This document shows, in pieces, positions 1 to 6,772 of a stretch of 29,523 nt of DNA. The notes beneath the pieces were generated by a model, which saw only the letters and a program-made list of their open reading frames with translations, made no database searches and was not told where the DNA came from. This stretch comes from a virus, in the IMG/VR virus record IMGVR_UViG_3300045995_000096, positions 1-29,523 of that record. The stretch is one strand, 5' to 3'. A program made the position numbers and the translations under genes. Numbering within the stretch: position 1 is the first letter of the stretch; each line of letters opens with the position of its first letter.

Positions 1-133
1 ACGGGAAGAGAATGGTCGATACATGGAAATAGCATCAAAAGAACGTGGCGGTGCAGATCGTACTACGGCAAGAGATATTCTATTTGCTAGAACGCCATCA
101 AATCAACCGTTCAATGCTAAAAAGGCAAACTAA
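1..133 (+). CDS. C-terminal end of an unidentified protein (cut by window edge)
   Basis: An open frame enters from the left edge (codons starting at base 2) and ends with TAA at 131-133. The visible 43 residues are hydrophilic and basic and end in FNAKKAN; no start is visible. The stop overlaps the next start as TAATG, which places it in the same + strand operon. The tail contains ERGGADRTTARD, which I do not recognise, so no function is given. It shows only that the operon began before the window. Confidence 0.6.
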   Translation, partial: REENGRYMEIASKERGGADRTTARDILFARTPSNQPFNAKKAN

Positions 134-339
134 TGGACGTAATGAAGACATCTACCTTGACAGGCAATGTACACATCAGAAATATTGATGTTACAGACGA
201 CCAGTTAAGGGAGTGGCGACGTGGAGCATTAATACAGAATGTAATGCCTCACCTATCTGCTGCAGATAGAGAGTTCTTGATGACCGGCACCACTCCAGAA
301 GAGTGGACTGACTTAGAAAATTTAATAGGTGAAGAGTAA
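133..339 (+). CDS. Small conserved phage protein of unknown function
   Basis: A 68-residue acidic soluble protein. The central part (about 26-58) has a WRRGALIQNVMP stretch followed by LSAADREFLMTG and TPEEW. This pattern resembles small proteins of unknown role that recur in many tailed phages, where an 'iQ..mP.Ls..dREFl.tG.tpeeW' pattern is common. The resemblance is from memory, not a search. It starts by TAATG overlap with the upstream gene and ends by TAATG overlap with the downstream gene, so it is translationally coupled on both sides. No membrane segment or catalytic motif is visible. Confidence 0.75.
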   Translation: MDVMKTSTLTGNVHIRNIDVTDDQLREWRRGALIQNVMPHLSAADREFLMTGTTPEEWTDLENLIGEE

Positions 340-656
340 TGGCTAAAGTTATTTTAATATCGACACCATACAATTGTCATGCAATAGTATCATTGGAATT
401 AGCTACACAGCTAATGAATTGCAAAGTATACAAAGAAGATGGTTGGGGTGACAATAAAAAATTCACTCTACAAGATTCTATGGAAATAGAGTTTATAGAT
501 GAAAGTAAGTTAACAACGCCAACTGTGCAAGAGTTGGCCATAGAAGAAATACTTGCAGAAAACAATAGGCTATCAAGGCTGGTTGAGCAATTGAAAGCAC
601 AAATAGAGCCAGTATCTACCAGTACTGACTTGGTAGTAGAGGATGATTTTGTATGA
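339..656 (+). CDS. Hypothetical protein with C-terminal coiled coil
   Basis: A 105-residue protein of unknown function. Residues 1-30 are fairly hydrophobic (MAKVILISTPYNC and on) but do not form a clear membrane helix. Residues about 65-90 (ELAIEEILAENNRLSRLVEQ and on) have heptad-like Leu/Ile spacing and should form a coiled coil, so it may act as an oligomer. The start overlaps the previous stop as TAATG and the end overlaps the next gene as ATGA. I do not recognise a family. Confidence 0.7.
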   Translation: MAKVILISTPYNCHAIVSLELATQLMNCKVYKEDGWGDNKKFTLQDSMEIEFIDESKLTTPTVQELAIEEILAENNRLSRLVEQLKAQIEPVSTSTDLVVEDDFV

Positions 657-1084
657 GAGTCTACATAGCAGCCCCTTGGTTTACGTCAGACCAATATACA
701 AGATTGCAGGCCCTAAAGACAGTGCTAGAGTCTAATGGCATAGAATTCTTCTCGCCAAAGGACGAGAATCTTTTCGGTGACGGTAGCGCTACAGTGTATG
801 ATGTGCTAGATGGCAACATTAACGCTATCGTAGGGTGCGATGCAGTTGTAGCAATTACCGATGGTAAAGATGTTGGCACTATGTGGGAGTGTGGATACGC
901 ATATGCCAAAGGCATACCGATATTGTACGTATGGCTAGAAAGAATACCTGGCCAGAAGTTCAATCTTATGCTAGCCGCATCTGGCAGTGTAGCATATACG
1001 CTAGGCCAAGTTGTTTCACAATTATTCCATTTTGAAGAAGAAAACGAATTTGCCGATGTACCGTACGTGGATGAAGTAGAATGA
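653..1084 (+). CDS. Nucleoside 2-deoxyribosyltransferase-like protein
   Basis: A 143-residue protein with the nucleoside 2-deoxyribosyltransferase fold. These enzymes move deoxyribose between bases through a Glu nucleophile, or hydrolyse (deoxy)nucleotides in related subfamilies. Visible features are the N-terminal strand with IAAPWF (5-10), the core DGKDVGTMWECGYA (70-83) with D70, D73 and the likely nucleophile E79, and NLML (104-107) near the usual C-terminal substrate-binding Asn. Length matches the family (about 140-160). The start is set by ATGA overlap with the preceding gene, and the end overlaps the HD-protein start the same way. Next to an HD nucleotidase, ThyX, a dUTPase-like protein and dCMP deaminase, it probably works in phage deoxynucleotide salvage or in making an unusual nucleotide. 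Whether it transfers or hydrolyses cannot be told. Confidence 0.85.
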   Translation: MRVYIAAPWFTSDQYTRLQALKTVLESNGIEFFSPKDENLFGDGSATVYDVLDGNINAIVGCDAVVAITDGKDVGTMWECGYAYAKGIPILYVWLERIPGQKFNLMLAASGSVAYTLGQVVSQLFHFEEENEFADVPYVDEVE

Positions 1085-1593
1085 AGACCGTGCAAGATTT
1101 TTACATGCAAATGCTAAATCTTGCACACATTAAAAGATACTCGGTAATACCAAGAATACATGAAGAAAGTATTGCCGAGCATTCATTTTTTGTGGCGGCT
1201 ATAGTAATGAAGTTATATGACGAGTACGAATTTAGAGTAGGCCATGCAACTTGTATGGCTATACTTCATGATTGGACTGAGTCATATACCGATGATATTA
1301 CCGTAATGACCAAGCGTAAGTATCCAGAGATCGCCGAAGTTATTGAGCAAGTAGAGTCAAAGATAGCTAAGGTAGAGCTATCACCAATGGCATACGAGCT
1401 CTGGAAAGAGTACAAAGATGGTAGTACAGTAGAGTCAAAGATAGTAAAATATGCAGATACTATTCAGGTTATTCAATATGCACAAGGCGAAGTTAACCTT
1501 GGTAACAGTGCATACATGAAGAGTGTGGTAGATGATGCAACTTACAGAAGCATAAAACTTAAGGAGCTACTAAATGAGTATAAGAGGTTATGA
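1081..1593 (+). CDS. HD-domain 5'-deoxynucleotidase-like phosphohydrolase (YfbR type)
   Basis: A 170-residue HD-superfamily metal phosphohydrolase. The pattern fits the YfbR group, which dephosphorylates deoxynucleoside 5'-monophosphates: R19, ESIAEHSFF (H34), LHDWTESYTDDI (H63, D64, E67, then Asp 71/72) and KYADTIQ with D126. H34, H63, D64 and D126 are the expected metal ligands. The YfbR hallmark after the HD pair is usually 'GD'; here it is 'DD'. The start is by ATGA overlap, and the 3' end overlaps the next gene by 20 nt. Known phage relatives clear competing nucleotides or act in base-modification pathways. Here the substrate is unknown, but the deoxyribosyltransferase and ThyX neighbours argue for dNMP metabolism. 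Confidence 0.85.
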   Translation: MKTVQDFYMQMLNLAHIKRYSVIPRIHEESIAEHSFFVAAIVMKLYDEYEFRVGHATCMAILHDWTESYTDDITVMTKRKYPEIAEVIEQVESKIAKVELSPMAYELWKEYKDGSTVESKIVKYADTIQVIQYAQGEVNLGNSAYMKSVVDDATYRSIKLKELLNEYKRL

Positions 1594-1840
1594 CTGGGAA
1601 GAGTTCTCAGAAGTTGTGCATGAGCACATTGAAACATACACCATACCGCAGTACGGCGATAAAGGCGAAGACATAGCTTCAGAGTACAGTGTTGAAGACT
1701 GTTATCGCAACATGAAACGCTATCTTGCCAGAGCTGGTAAGAATAGCAGAGATGGTCAAGAATCACTTGACTTAATTAAAATAGCACACTACGCCCAAAT
1801 GGCGTTCACACTTATCGGAGAGCAAAATGCCAAAAAATAA
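1574..1840 (+). CDS. Small phage protein, DUF3310-like
   Basis: An 88-residue acidic protein. It starts inside the 3' end of the HD gene with AGGAG (about 1561-1565) at good spacing. The C-terminal half (about 38-75: VEDCYRNMKRYLARAGKN, then ESLDLIKIAHYAQM) resembles the helical 'YL.Ra..K...DL.Ka..Y' pattern of DUF3310-type proteins, often found in phage nucleotide-metabolism clusters and sometimes annotated as nucleotide-kinase-like. That is a weak recognition by eye. It overlaps the next start by 14 nt, so it is translationally coupled to the ThyX-like gene. No function is proven for the family. Confidence 0.65.
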   Translation: MSIRGYDWEEFSEVVHEHIETYTIPQYGDKGEDIASEYSVEDCYRNMKRYLARAGKNSRDGQESLDLIKIAHYAQMAFTLIGEQNAKK

Positions 1841-2723
1841 CAATACAGTTGTAGAACAAATGCATACGACACTTAAATTTGACGAACCTGGCCATTTAGA
1901 GTTTGTTGAGCAACTTAACAATATCGACGTTAAAATTGTAGGCGCACCATCAGTGGCAGAATTTAGAAAGACTATATCAGTCTTTATGATGAACACTTGG
2001 AATGACCATTTGCATTTTGAGTTCAGCGAAGAAGCTATTGACCAGTGCATAAAAGACTTATTTGCTGGCAAGATATTACCAACTGGTATGGAAACAATTG
2101 GTATTACATGGTCAGTTAGTGGTCTTAACTTGATTGACACCACTCACTTAATACGTCATAGATTGTTTTCATTCTCTGCACAAACACATGCCGATCGCGA
2201 CATGAGGGACGATATGTGCGTAGTAGCACCCGGCATCATAGCCAATGAAGACTTTTATGACCGCTATCAATCTATTGTTCGTAACGCACACCAACTGTAC
2301 ATTGACATGATGGACTCTGGTAGAGTTAATTGTCTTGACGCCAGAACCATCATGCCACGTTGCATGGACCATTTCTATATTACCAGATGTTGCATCAAAG
2401 ACTTGGTTAGCTATTGTCAGATGCGCGCAGATGAGCAAATACAGACAACTGTAGACAACGTTGTGGCTATGAAACTATGGCTGGAAGTATTGAAACTATA
2501 TCCGTTCTTAAAAGGGTTAGTGGACTTCAACAAACCGGATGCTTACTATGTAAGCCAATGCTCTGCAGGTAAGACTAACATCTTTCCGCCGAATAGAAAG
2601 AACGACTCGTTTGAGTGGGCTGATGGGCAGTTTGTACATGCCATTCATCGCGATAGTTTCCCTGGTGGTGACGTCTATCTAAAGCTTAGAGCAGAATTAT
2701 TAGCTCAAATAGACGCTATTTAA
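1827..2723 (+). CDS. Divergent flavin-dependent thymidylate synthase (ThyX-like)
   Basis: A 298-residue ThyX-fold protein. ThyX makes dTMP from dUMP using FAD, NADPH and methylene-tetrahydrofolate. Visible landmarks are RHR at 110-112 and a second signature from about 172 (ARTIMPRCMDHFYITRCC, then LVSYCQMRADEQIQ, R200), which aligns with the canonical LP...T...N.R.l..F..lR....AQ.EI block. Two departures matter. The usual RHR-x7-S-x-R-Y has Thr (T120) where Ser normally sits, and GRY is replaced by HADRD. The canonical AQWEI is EQIQT. It is somewhat longer than typical ThyX (220-260). RBS is GGAG just upstream. It may still be a thymidylate synthase, or a related enzyme that puts a one-carbon unit on another pyrimidine nucleotide. 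Confidence 0.82.
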   Translation: MPKNNNTVVEQMHTTLKFDEPGHLEFVEQLNNIDVKIVGAPSVAEFRKTISVFMMNTWNDHLHFEFSEEAIDQCIKDLFAGKILPTGMETIGITWSVSGLNLIDTTHLIRHRLFSFSAQTHADRDMRDDMCVVAPGIIANEDFYDRYQSIVRNAHQLYIDMMDSGRVNCLDARTIMPRCMDHFYITRCCIKDLVSYCQMRADEQIQTTVDNVVAMKLWLEVLKLYPFLKGLVDFNKPDAYYVSQCSAGKTNIFPPNRKNDSFEWADGQFVHAIHRDSFPGGDVYLKLRAELLAQIDAI

Positions 2724-2727
2724 CTGC

Positions 2728-2757
2728 AATGGCCAAGGATGGCTATTTTTAGGAGTT
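2728..2757 (+). promoter_or_regulatory. Short hairpin plus T-run ahead of the dUTPase-like gene (attenuator-like)
   Basis: In the gap after the ThyX-like gene, TGGCC-AAGGAT-GGCTA can fold into a 5-bp stem with one G-U pair, followed directly by TTTTT and then the AGGAG ribosome site of the next gene. It is too weak for a strong terminator but could attenuate transcription. Almost the same sequence (AGCCAAGGATGGCT, then TATTTTGGAG) occurs on the - strand after the capsid gene near 20821-20843, which suggests a reused element. Confidence 0.4.
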
Positions 2758-2760
2758 GCT

Positions 2761-3156
2761 ATGAGACAGATATTGGCAATGCAATTAGAGTTACAACAGC
2801 TTATTGCATCAAAAAGTAACAAGATAGATCACAGTCCTTACGCTAATGAAGGTGGTTTAACTAATGGCGATATGGTGCATTATATAAAAGACCAGGCGTA
2901 CTTCTTACAACAAGAAATAACAGAATTGGCAGAAGAGTTTGGTGGTAAAGATGTTCTTAAGCCATGGAAGGCCAATTATGTCAATGTAACATCTGCTATA
3001 GCCAGTGTTACAAATCAGACAAAGTCAGAAGCCATTGATGCTCTATGCTTCTGTATGAACATTTGCTTGGCTGCCGGTATTACTCCAGAAAACATAATGG
3101 ACGAATATTCTAAAGTTTGGCTTAAAAACATAAATAGGCAGCACGATGGCTACTAG
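2761..3156 (+). CDS. All-alpha NTP pyrophosphatase, dimeric dUTPase-like
   Basis: A 131-residue helical protein of the MazG/dimeric dUTPase superfamily, which hydrolyses dUTP (or another dNTP) to the monophosphate and pyrophosphate. The metal-binding pattern is visible: QQEITELAEEF (E52, E55, also E58/E59) and KSEAIDALCF (E90, D93). KPWK (67-70) lies between them. The C-terminus AGITPENIMDEYSKVWLKN is typical of this fold. AGGAG lies 5 nt before the ATG. It produces dUMP, the substrate of thymidylate synthase, so it fits between ThyX and dCMP deaminase. The 3' end overlaps the deaminase start by 11 nt. Exact substrate is inferred. Confidence 0.8.
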   Translation: MRQILAMQLELQQLIASKSNKIDHSPYANEGGLTNGDMVHYIKDQAYFLQQEITELAEEFGGKDVLKPWKANYVNVTSAIASVTNQTKSEAIDALCFCMNICLAAGITPENIMDEYSKVWLKNINRQHDGY

Positions 3157-3598
3157 ACCTAGTAAACATTTCACATTTTTAGTAATGGCCCACCATCTGT
3201 CAAAGCAAAGTACTTGTAGTCGCAGGCAAGTAGGAGCTATATTTGTCAATGATAGGAGCCACATTGTTGCATCAGGCTATAATGGTGCACCGTACGGATT
3301 TGGTCATTGCATAGACAACCCATGTAATGGTGCGCTATTATCAAGTGGTACTGGGCTGGCAGAATGCGGTGCCGTACATGCAGAACAAAATGCACTAATG
3401 CAATGTAGTGACGTACATAGTATATACTCAGCATACTTGACATGTTCACCGTGCATGCATTGCCTAAAGATGCTACTTAATACTGGTTGTAGAAACATAT
3501 ACTTCTTAGAAGAGTACGCAGATAGTGAAAAATGTAAGCAAATGTGGGAAAACGCTGGCAGACTTTGGCACAACTCGAGTAATATAGTTTACAAGTAG
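3146..3598 (+). CDS. Deoxycytidylate (dCMP) deaminase
   Basis: A 150-residue zinc-dependent cytidine deaminase-family enzyme converting dCMP to dUMP. The full signature is present: HAEQNA (78-83; H78 zinc ligand, E80 proton shuttle) and SPCMHC (101-106; C103 and C106 zinc ligands). Residues 45-62 (YNGAPYGFGHCIDNPC) match the substrate-loop region of phage dCMP deaminases (usual pattern 'GYNG.P.G..HC'). Length fits the T4 Cd type (about 150-190). It overlaps the dUTPase-like gene, so both feed the dUMP pool. The next transcription unit's promoter lies over its last codons. ComE-type deaminases look similar, but context favours dCMP. Confidence 0.92.
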   Translation: MATRPSKHFTFLVMAHHLSKQSTCSRRQVGAIFVNDRSHIVASGYNGAPYGFGHCIDNPCNGALLSSGTGLAECGAVHAEQNALMQCSDVHSIYSAYLTCSPCMHCLKMLLNTGCRNIYFLEEYADSEKCKQMWENAGRLWHNSSNIVYK

Positions 3599-3616
3599 TA
3601 TTTTAATTGATATAAT
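3588..3616 (+). promoter_or_regulatory. Sigma70-like promoter
   Basis: TTTACA (3588-3593) and TATAAT (3611-3616) are separated by exactly 17 nt, close to the bacterial sigma70 consensus. The -35 overlaps the end of the dCMP deaminase gene. Transcription would begin near 3622 and give a very short leader containing AATCAATCGGAG before the ATG at 3644. It separates the small genes from 3644 onward from the upstream nucleotide operon. Confidence 0.7.
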
Positions 3617-3643
3617 GTACATTCTAATCAATCGGAGAACCAC

Positions 3644-3883
3644 ATGCAAACATTAATAGTTATAGACAGTGTAGAGCTAGATGTAGAATTTAACTATAGA
3701 CCAGGTAAACCGGCAAAGGTAGACGGACCATGGGAAACGTCCTATCCTGCACAAGACGCTGAGGTAGAGCTAATTTTGGTACAAGTTAATGGCATTAATA
3801 TTTTTGAACTGCTTAGTGAGAAAGCACTGATGCAAATAGAGTCGTACATAGAAGAGAACGTAGATGGCATTGTACGCAATTGA
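3644..3883 (+). CDS. Small conserved phage protein of unknown function
   Basis: A 79-residue acidic soluble protein. The first half (VELDVEFNYRPGKPAKVDGPWETSYPAQDAEVEL) has the 'v.g.y.pG.pa...Gp.e..yP...aeve' pattern of a small beta-rich protein family frequent in phages, and the end is helical. No function is known to me. Strong expression is likely: a near-consensus promoter (3588-3616) and a CGGAG ribosome site sit directly upstream. The leader motif AATCAATCGGAG is also seen before 28732 and, in variant form, before 27792 and 28033. Confidence 0.78.
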   Translation: MQTLIVIDSVELDVEFNYRPGKPAKVDGPWETSYPAQDAEVELILVQVNGINIFELLSEKALMQIESYIEENVDGIVRN

Positions 3884-4025
3884 TTCTCGTTCATGCAAAG
3901 TACCAGTTTACGTACCAAACATATATGTGAATTGGTTTATAAGAGGTAAGTTCGATAGACTTGAGTTAAGATTAAAGTATATGAAATTACTAGATAGTGC
4001 AATAAATGCTGGTTGTCGATTCTAG
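3864..4025 (+). CDS. Small basic hypothetical protein
   Basis: A 53-residue ORF starting inside the 3' end of the previous gene (20-nt overlap) and ending TAG at 4023-4025, shortly before a terminator. The product begins MALYAIDSRSCKVPVYVPN and is Lys/Arg-rich in its second half (RGKFDRLELRLKYMK). A weak purine-rich ribosome site (GAAGAGAA) precedes the ATG. The size, the overlap style shared with neighbours and the lack of any alternative in this stretch support it, but there is no homology I recognise. Confidence 0.5.
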   Translation: MALYAIDSRSCKVPVYVPNIYVNWFIRGKFDRLELRLKYMKLLDSAINAGCRF

Positions 4026-4051
4026 CTCCTATAAAAATCGACACATTCTAT

Positions 4052-4080
4052 GGCAGGCCTAATTAGCCTGCCTCTTTTTA
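4052..4080 (+). terminator. Rho-independent terminator
   Basis: A 7-bp GC-rich stem GGCAGGC / GCCTGCC with a 7-nt loop (CTAATTA) is followed by TCTTTTTATTT. It ends the short unit started by the promoter at 3588-3616 and lies just before the DNA ligase ribosome site. Confidence 0.85.
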
Positions 4081-4095
4081 TTTATAAGGACTAAA

Positions 4096-5142
4096 ATGAC
4101 AACATTATATAAAATAACAAACGTAGGACAAGTATACATATGGACTATAGCGGCTAACGATGCTATTATACATATCAGATACGGCATAGTTAATGGCGCC
4201 ATGCAAGACAGATTTGAGCACATTGAAGTAAACCAATCTGGCAGAACTCTCTCAGAACAAGTAAGATTACGAGTACAATCAAGAGTTAATCGTAGACTTG
4301 ACCAAGGTTACAGATATAGCATCGAAGAAGCTAGATCAAACGTTGGTAATAATGCGATGGACTTACAACGACCAATGCTGGCCAAGCAGTTTGATAAAAT
4401 AAGAGCTATTGACTACAGTACTTGCTTTGTACAAAAGAAGTACAATGGCCATCGTTGCCTTATAACCAACCAAGGTGAAGGCAACATTGCCTATTCGCGC
4501 AATGGCAAGCCGATAACTTCAGTTGACCACATACTAAAAGGTATAGAGTTGGAAGAAGGTGAAACTCTTGATGGTGAGCTATACATCCATGACACACCAT
4601 TGCAACAACTTGGTAGTCTTATACGTCGTAAGCAACAAGACAGTGCACTGCTACAGTACGTAGTGTATGACTCTATGATAGATGTGCCATACGCTTATAG
4701 GTTAGACTATATTAATAGTCTATCATTTAGCAAAGACATATCAGTTGCACCAACAGAGTCATACTCACATAAAGTATCTTTGAAAGACCAGCTAGATGAG
4801 TCTATTGCTGATGGCTATGAAGGCCTTATACTTCGGCATGGCAACTATGGCTATGAAGCTGGCAAGAGAAGTTCATCACTGGTTAAAGTAAAGAAGTGCA
4901 TGGATGAAGAATTTTTGGTTGTCAATATAGAACCATCCAAAGATGGTTGGGCTATACTGGTATGTCATTTAGACAATGGTACTTTTAAAGTACCTGCGCC
5001 GGGCACGATGGAAAACAAGATGCAAATATACAAGAACCGCCATGATTACATTGGCAGATTTATAACTGTAGAGTTCTTTGAGTGGACTGATGGCAAAGTG
5101 CCATTCCATCCTAGAGCAACCAACTGGAGAGACGTAGAATGA
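4096..5142 (+). CDS. ATP-dependent DNA ligase
   Basis: A 348-residue ATP-dependent DNA ligase. It seals nicks using a covalent lysyl-AMP. Visible motifs: I KYNGHR (115-120; K115 adenylated lysine; Asn replaces the commoner Asp), RNG (135-137), III TLDGELY (158-163), IV EGLILR (242-247) and V SLVKVKK (261-267). A C-terminal OB-like domain follows (about 270-348). The first 75 residues (YKITNVGQVYIWTIAANDAI, then RYGIVNG) look like a WGR-type domain, as seen in some phage ligases. Ribosome site is AAGGA. The stop overlaps the next start as ATGA. It probably joins Okazaki fragments in phage replication; the polymerase would lie outside the window. Confidence 0.92.
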   Translation: MTTLYKITNVGQVYIWTIAANDAIIHIRYGIVNGAMQDRFEHIEVNQSGRTLSEQVRLRVQSRVNRRLDQGYRYSIEEARSNVGNNAMDLQRPMLAKQFDKIRAIDYSTCFVQKKYNGHRCLITNQGEGNIAYSRNGKPITSVDHILKGIELEEGETLDGELYIHDTPLQQLGSLIRRKQQDSALLQYVVYDSMIDVPYAYRLDYINSLSFSKDISVAPTESYSHKVSLKDQLDESIADGYEGLILRHGNYGYEAGKRSSSLVKVKKCMDEEFLVVNIEPSKDGWAILVCHLDNGTFKVPAPGTMENKMQIYKNRHDYIGRFITVEFFEWTDGKVPFHPRATNWRDVE

Positions 5143-5366
5143 GTACTGTAATATTCGACTTTATAATGGCAGCTATAGTAGTTAGCATCTTATATGTAAC
5201 ATTATTTCATGGCAAAACCATGTCACCACCGACACCACCTGCAGTAGAGCAGAAGGCAATGCCATGTGTTGGCACTGGCACAGATTACTTGGTATCAGTT
5301 GAAATGACTAAGTTCCTAGAGAACGAAGGCCACGGTAAAGTATTTGACGAAGGGGATATGGAATGA
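5139..5366 (+). CDS. Small single-pass membrane protein
   Basis: A 75-residue protein with one N-terminal hydrophobic helix (about 4-23: VIFDFIMAAIVVSILYVTLF), then a Pro-rich stretch (SPPTPPAVEQ) and an acidic soluble tail. The likely topology is an inner-membrane anchor with a soluble tail. It overlaps the ligase stop (ATGA) and the next start (ATGA), so it is co-translated with both. No family is recognised. It may be a phage membrane accessory or host-interaction protein. Confidence 0.65.
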   Translation: MSTVIFDFIMAAIVVSILYVTLFHGKTMSPPTPPAVEQKAMPCVGTGTDYLVSVEMTKFLENEGHGKVFDEGDME

Positions 5367-5461
5367 TTTCACAATATAAACTTGGTATAGCTGATTATAT
5401 TGCTACTGCCGTACTAATCATAGCACCATTGGCTGTTGTGATTTATTTATTAACTAATTAA
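5363..5461 (+). CDS. Tiny membrane peptide (32 aa)
   Basis: A 32-residue ORF starting by ATGA overlap with the preceding gene and ending TAA. Residues about 12-30 (YIATAVLIIAPLAVVIYLL) form a single membrane helix, so the product is nearly all membrane. Two consecutive small membrane genes in an otherwise cytoplasmic operon suggest they act together. The AGGAATTG after its stop is the ribosome site of the next gene. Function is unknown. Confidence 0.55.
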   Translation: MISQYKLGIADYIATAVLIIAPLAVVIYLLTN

Positions 5462-5470
5462 GGAATTGTT

Positions 5471-5941
5471 ATGTACACCGAAAAAGAACACTTGTTAAAA
5501 GACTTGCGACCCAATAAAGAGCCTACCGGAGGATTGCACCAACCAAATGTGGCCGATACATTTAAAGTAGAGCCAGTGGCACAAAGTGGCATATATGATA
5601 CTTTAATATCAACTTCTGCTGAGGCGCAAGAAGTGGCTAGTGACTTCGCTAAATGCATATCGACAGATGAATACAACGAAGCTTTACATATGCAGACAGG
5701 TTATTCGCATACAGCCAAACAAAGTGAGGCCGGCCTACCTAATCACATCAGAGAATTGGTAAACATGGCTAAGAAGGTGCAGAAACTTGAGGCTGCCTAC
5801 AGGGAATGTTGCCAAATGAACACTTGGACGGAAGAGTCGCCAGGTAGTTGGGCACATAGAAAGGTAGATTTTGATTTACTTGAACGTGATTTGCTTGCTG
5901 CAAGAATACTTTACTGTAAACTAATAAAGGAAGCGCCATGA
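5471..5941 (+). CDS. Hypothetical protein
   Basis: A 156-residue soluble protein with AAGGAATTGTT upstream of its ATG. Residues 1-40 are hydrophilic with GGLHQPNVADTF. The middle and C-terminus are helical (HIRELVNMAKKVQKLEAAYR, then a Trp-containing segment and LLERDLLAARILYCKLIKEA), with coiled-coil potential near 95-112. It ends by ATGA overlap with the next gene. I recognise no family or catalytic motif. Confidence 0.7.
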   Translation: MYTEKEHLLKDLRPNKEPTGGLHQPNVADTFKVEPVAQSGIYDTLISTSAEAQEVASDFAKCISTDEYNEALHMQTGYSHTAKQSEAGLPNHIRELVNMAKKVQKLEAAYRECCQMNTWTEESPGSWAHRKVDFDLLERDLLAARILYCKLIKEAP

Positions 5942-6453
5942 GCAAAAGATTCGGACGAAATCAGAAACGTAAATTAAAGGCTGAACTGGCAGAATCGAAT
6001 AAAGCTCTGGTTAATCAGATAAATACTTCACAGGCTATGCAAAAAGAACGGCGATGTTTAGAGCGCGACATTAAAAATATAATAGAGCTTGTGGAGCGTT
6101 TCTGTTACAATTCTGCAGCCATACCACCAAAACTGACCGGGCATACAAGTCATAGTTCATACAGACTTCCTATGGGCGGTGTCACAACTTTATATGAACA
6201 AGTAACAAGCTTTATTCCAACAGACGATATGGGCATATTGCGAACAATAGACGTGTATAAATTGGATATGTACATAGCAGACTATATAGGGGAGTTCTCT
6301 AAGTGTGTACATCTGAAGTTCGGTGATATAGCTAAAAACAGCTATGCAATGTCTATGGACGCATTTAGCAGAGCACCAGCAGATTATGTGGCGCATAACA
6401 TAACGGTGAAGCTGGTAACAGACTTGCAGAAGACTATTGGTAAGGAACGATGA
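5938..6453 (+). CDS. Hypothetical protein with basic N-terminus and coiled coil
   Basis: A 171-residue protein. Residues 1-20 are strongly basic (MSKRFGRNQKRKLKAELAES), suggesting nucleic-acid contact. They run into a helix to about residue 58 with coiled-coil character. A globular part follows (about 70-170), containing LPMGGVTTLYEQV and a Tyr/Asp-rich helical segment. It is linked by ATGA overlaps on both sides. I do not recognise a family, and the DNA/RNA-binding idea rests only on charge. Confidence 0.68.
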   Translation: MSKRFGRNQKRKLKAELAESNKALVNQINTSQAMQKERRCLERDIKNIIELVERFCYNSAAIPPKLTGHTSHSSYRLPMGGVTTLYEQVTSFIPTDDMGILRTIDVYKLDMYIADYIGEFSKCVHLKFGDIAKNSYAMSMDAFSRAPADYVAHNITVKLVTDLQKTIGKER

Positions 6454-6584
6454 TAGTGACAAGACTGGCAGAAGACTTATATGCTGCAACTCAAGATGGC
6501 AAAAAGTGTGTGGCAACCACTAGACTGGTTGCTATGCAAATGATGTCAAGATGGTTAATTATGGAGAAGACTATGGAGAACTGA
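6450..6584 (+). CDS. Small hypothetical protein (44 aa)
   Basis: A 44-residue ORF beginning with ATGA overlap on the preceding stop and ending TGA at 6582-6584, overlapping the next ORF by 34 nt. The product is helical and Met-rich at its C-terminus (VAMQMMSRWLIMEKTMEN). Support is the coupling overlap typical of this operon; there is no recognisable family. Its 3' end and the 5' end of the next gene share the same DNA in two frames, so one of the two may use a different start. Confidence 0.45.
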   Translation: MIVTRLAEDLYAATQDGKKCVATTRLVAMQMMSRWLIMEKTMEN

Positions 6585-6763
6585 TAGAGGCCGCTAAACT
6601 GGTAGAGTTTGCAAGAAATGCAGTAGTAGAGTGCATGCCTAGGAGTACGTTCAATATGACCATAGAAGAACGTGATAGACTAGATGCTAGGTATGTCAGT
6701 GCCGTAGGTGCGTATAATGAAGCACGAAGGCAATACGATGAACTAGTAGCAATTTGCTTGTAA
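6551..6763 (+). CDS. Small hypothetical protein (70 aa)
   Basis: A 70-residue acidic, mostly helical protein (ELIEAAKLVEFARNAVVECM, then EERDRLDARYVSAVGAYNEARR). No ATG other than 6551 lies in frame near the 5' end, and no good ribosome site precedes it, so translation may depend on coupling with the 44-aa ORF. It is the last gene of the left + strand operon, ending 9 nt before a rho-independent terminator. Confidence 0.6.
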   Translation: MVNYGEDYGELIEAAKLVEFARNAVVECMPRSTFNMTIEERDRLDARYVSAVGAYNEARRQYDELVAICL

Positions 6764-6772
6764 TTAGAAACT

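Noticed and set aside
661-1110. 149-aa - strand ORF over the deoxyribosyltransferase
   Set aside because: The + strand frame shows clear family motifs and operon overlaps; the reverse reading has no recognisable features.
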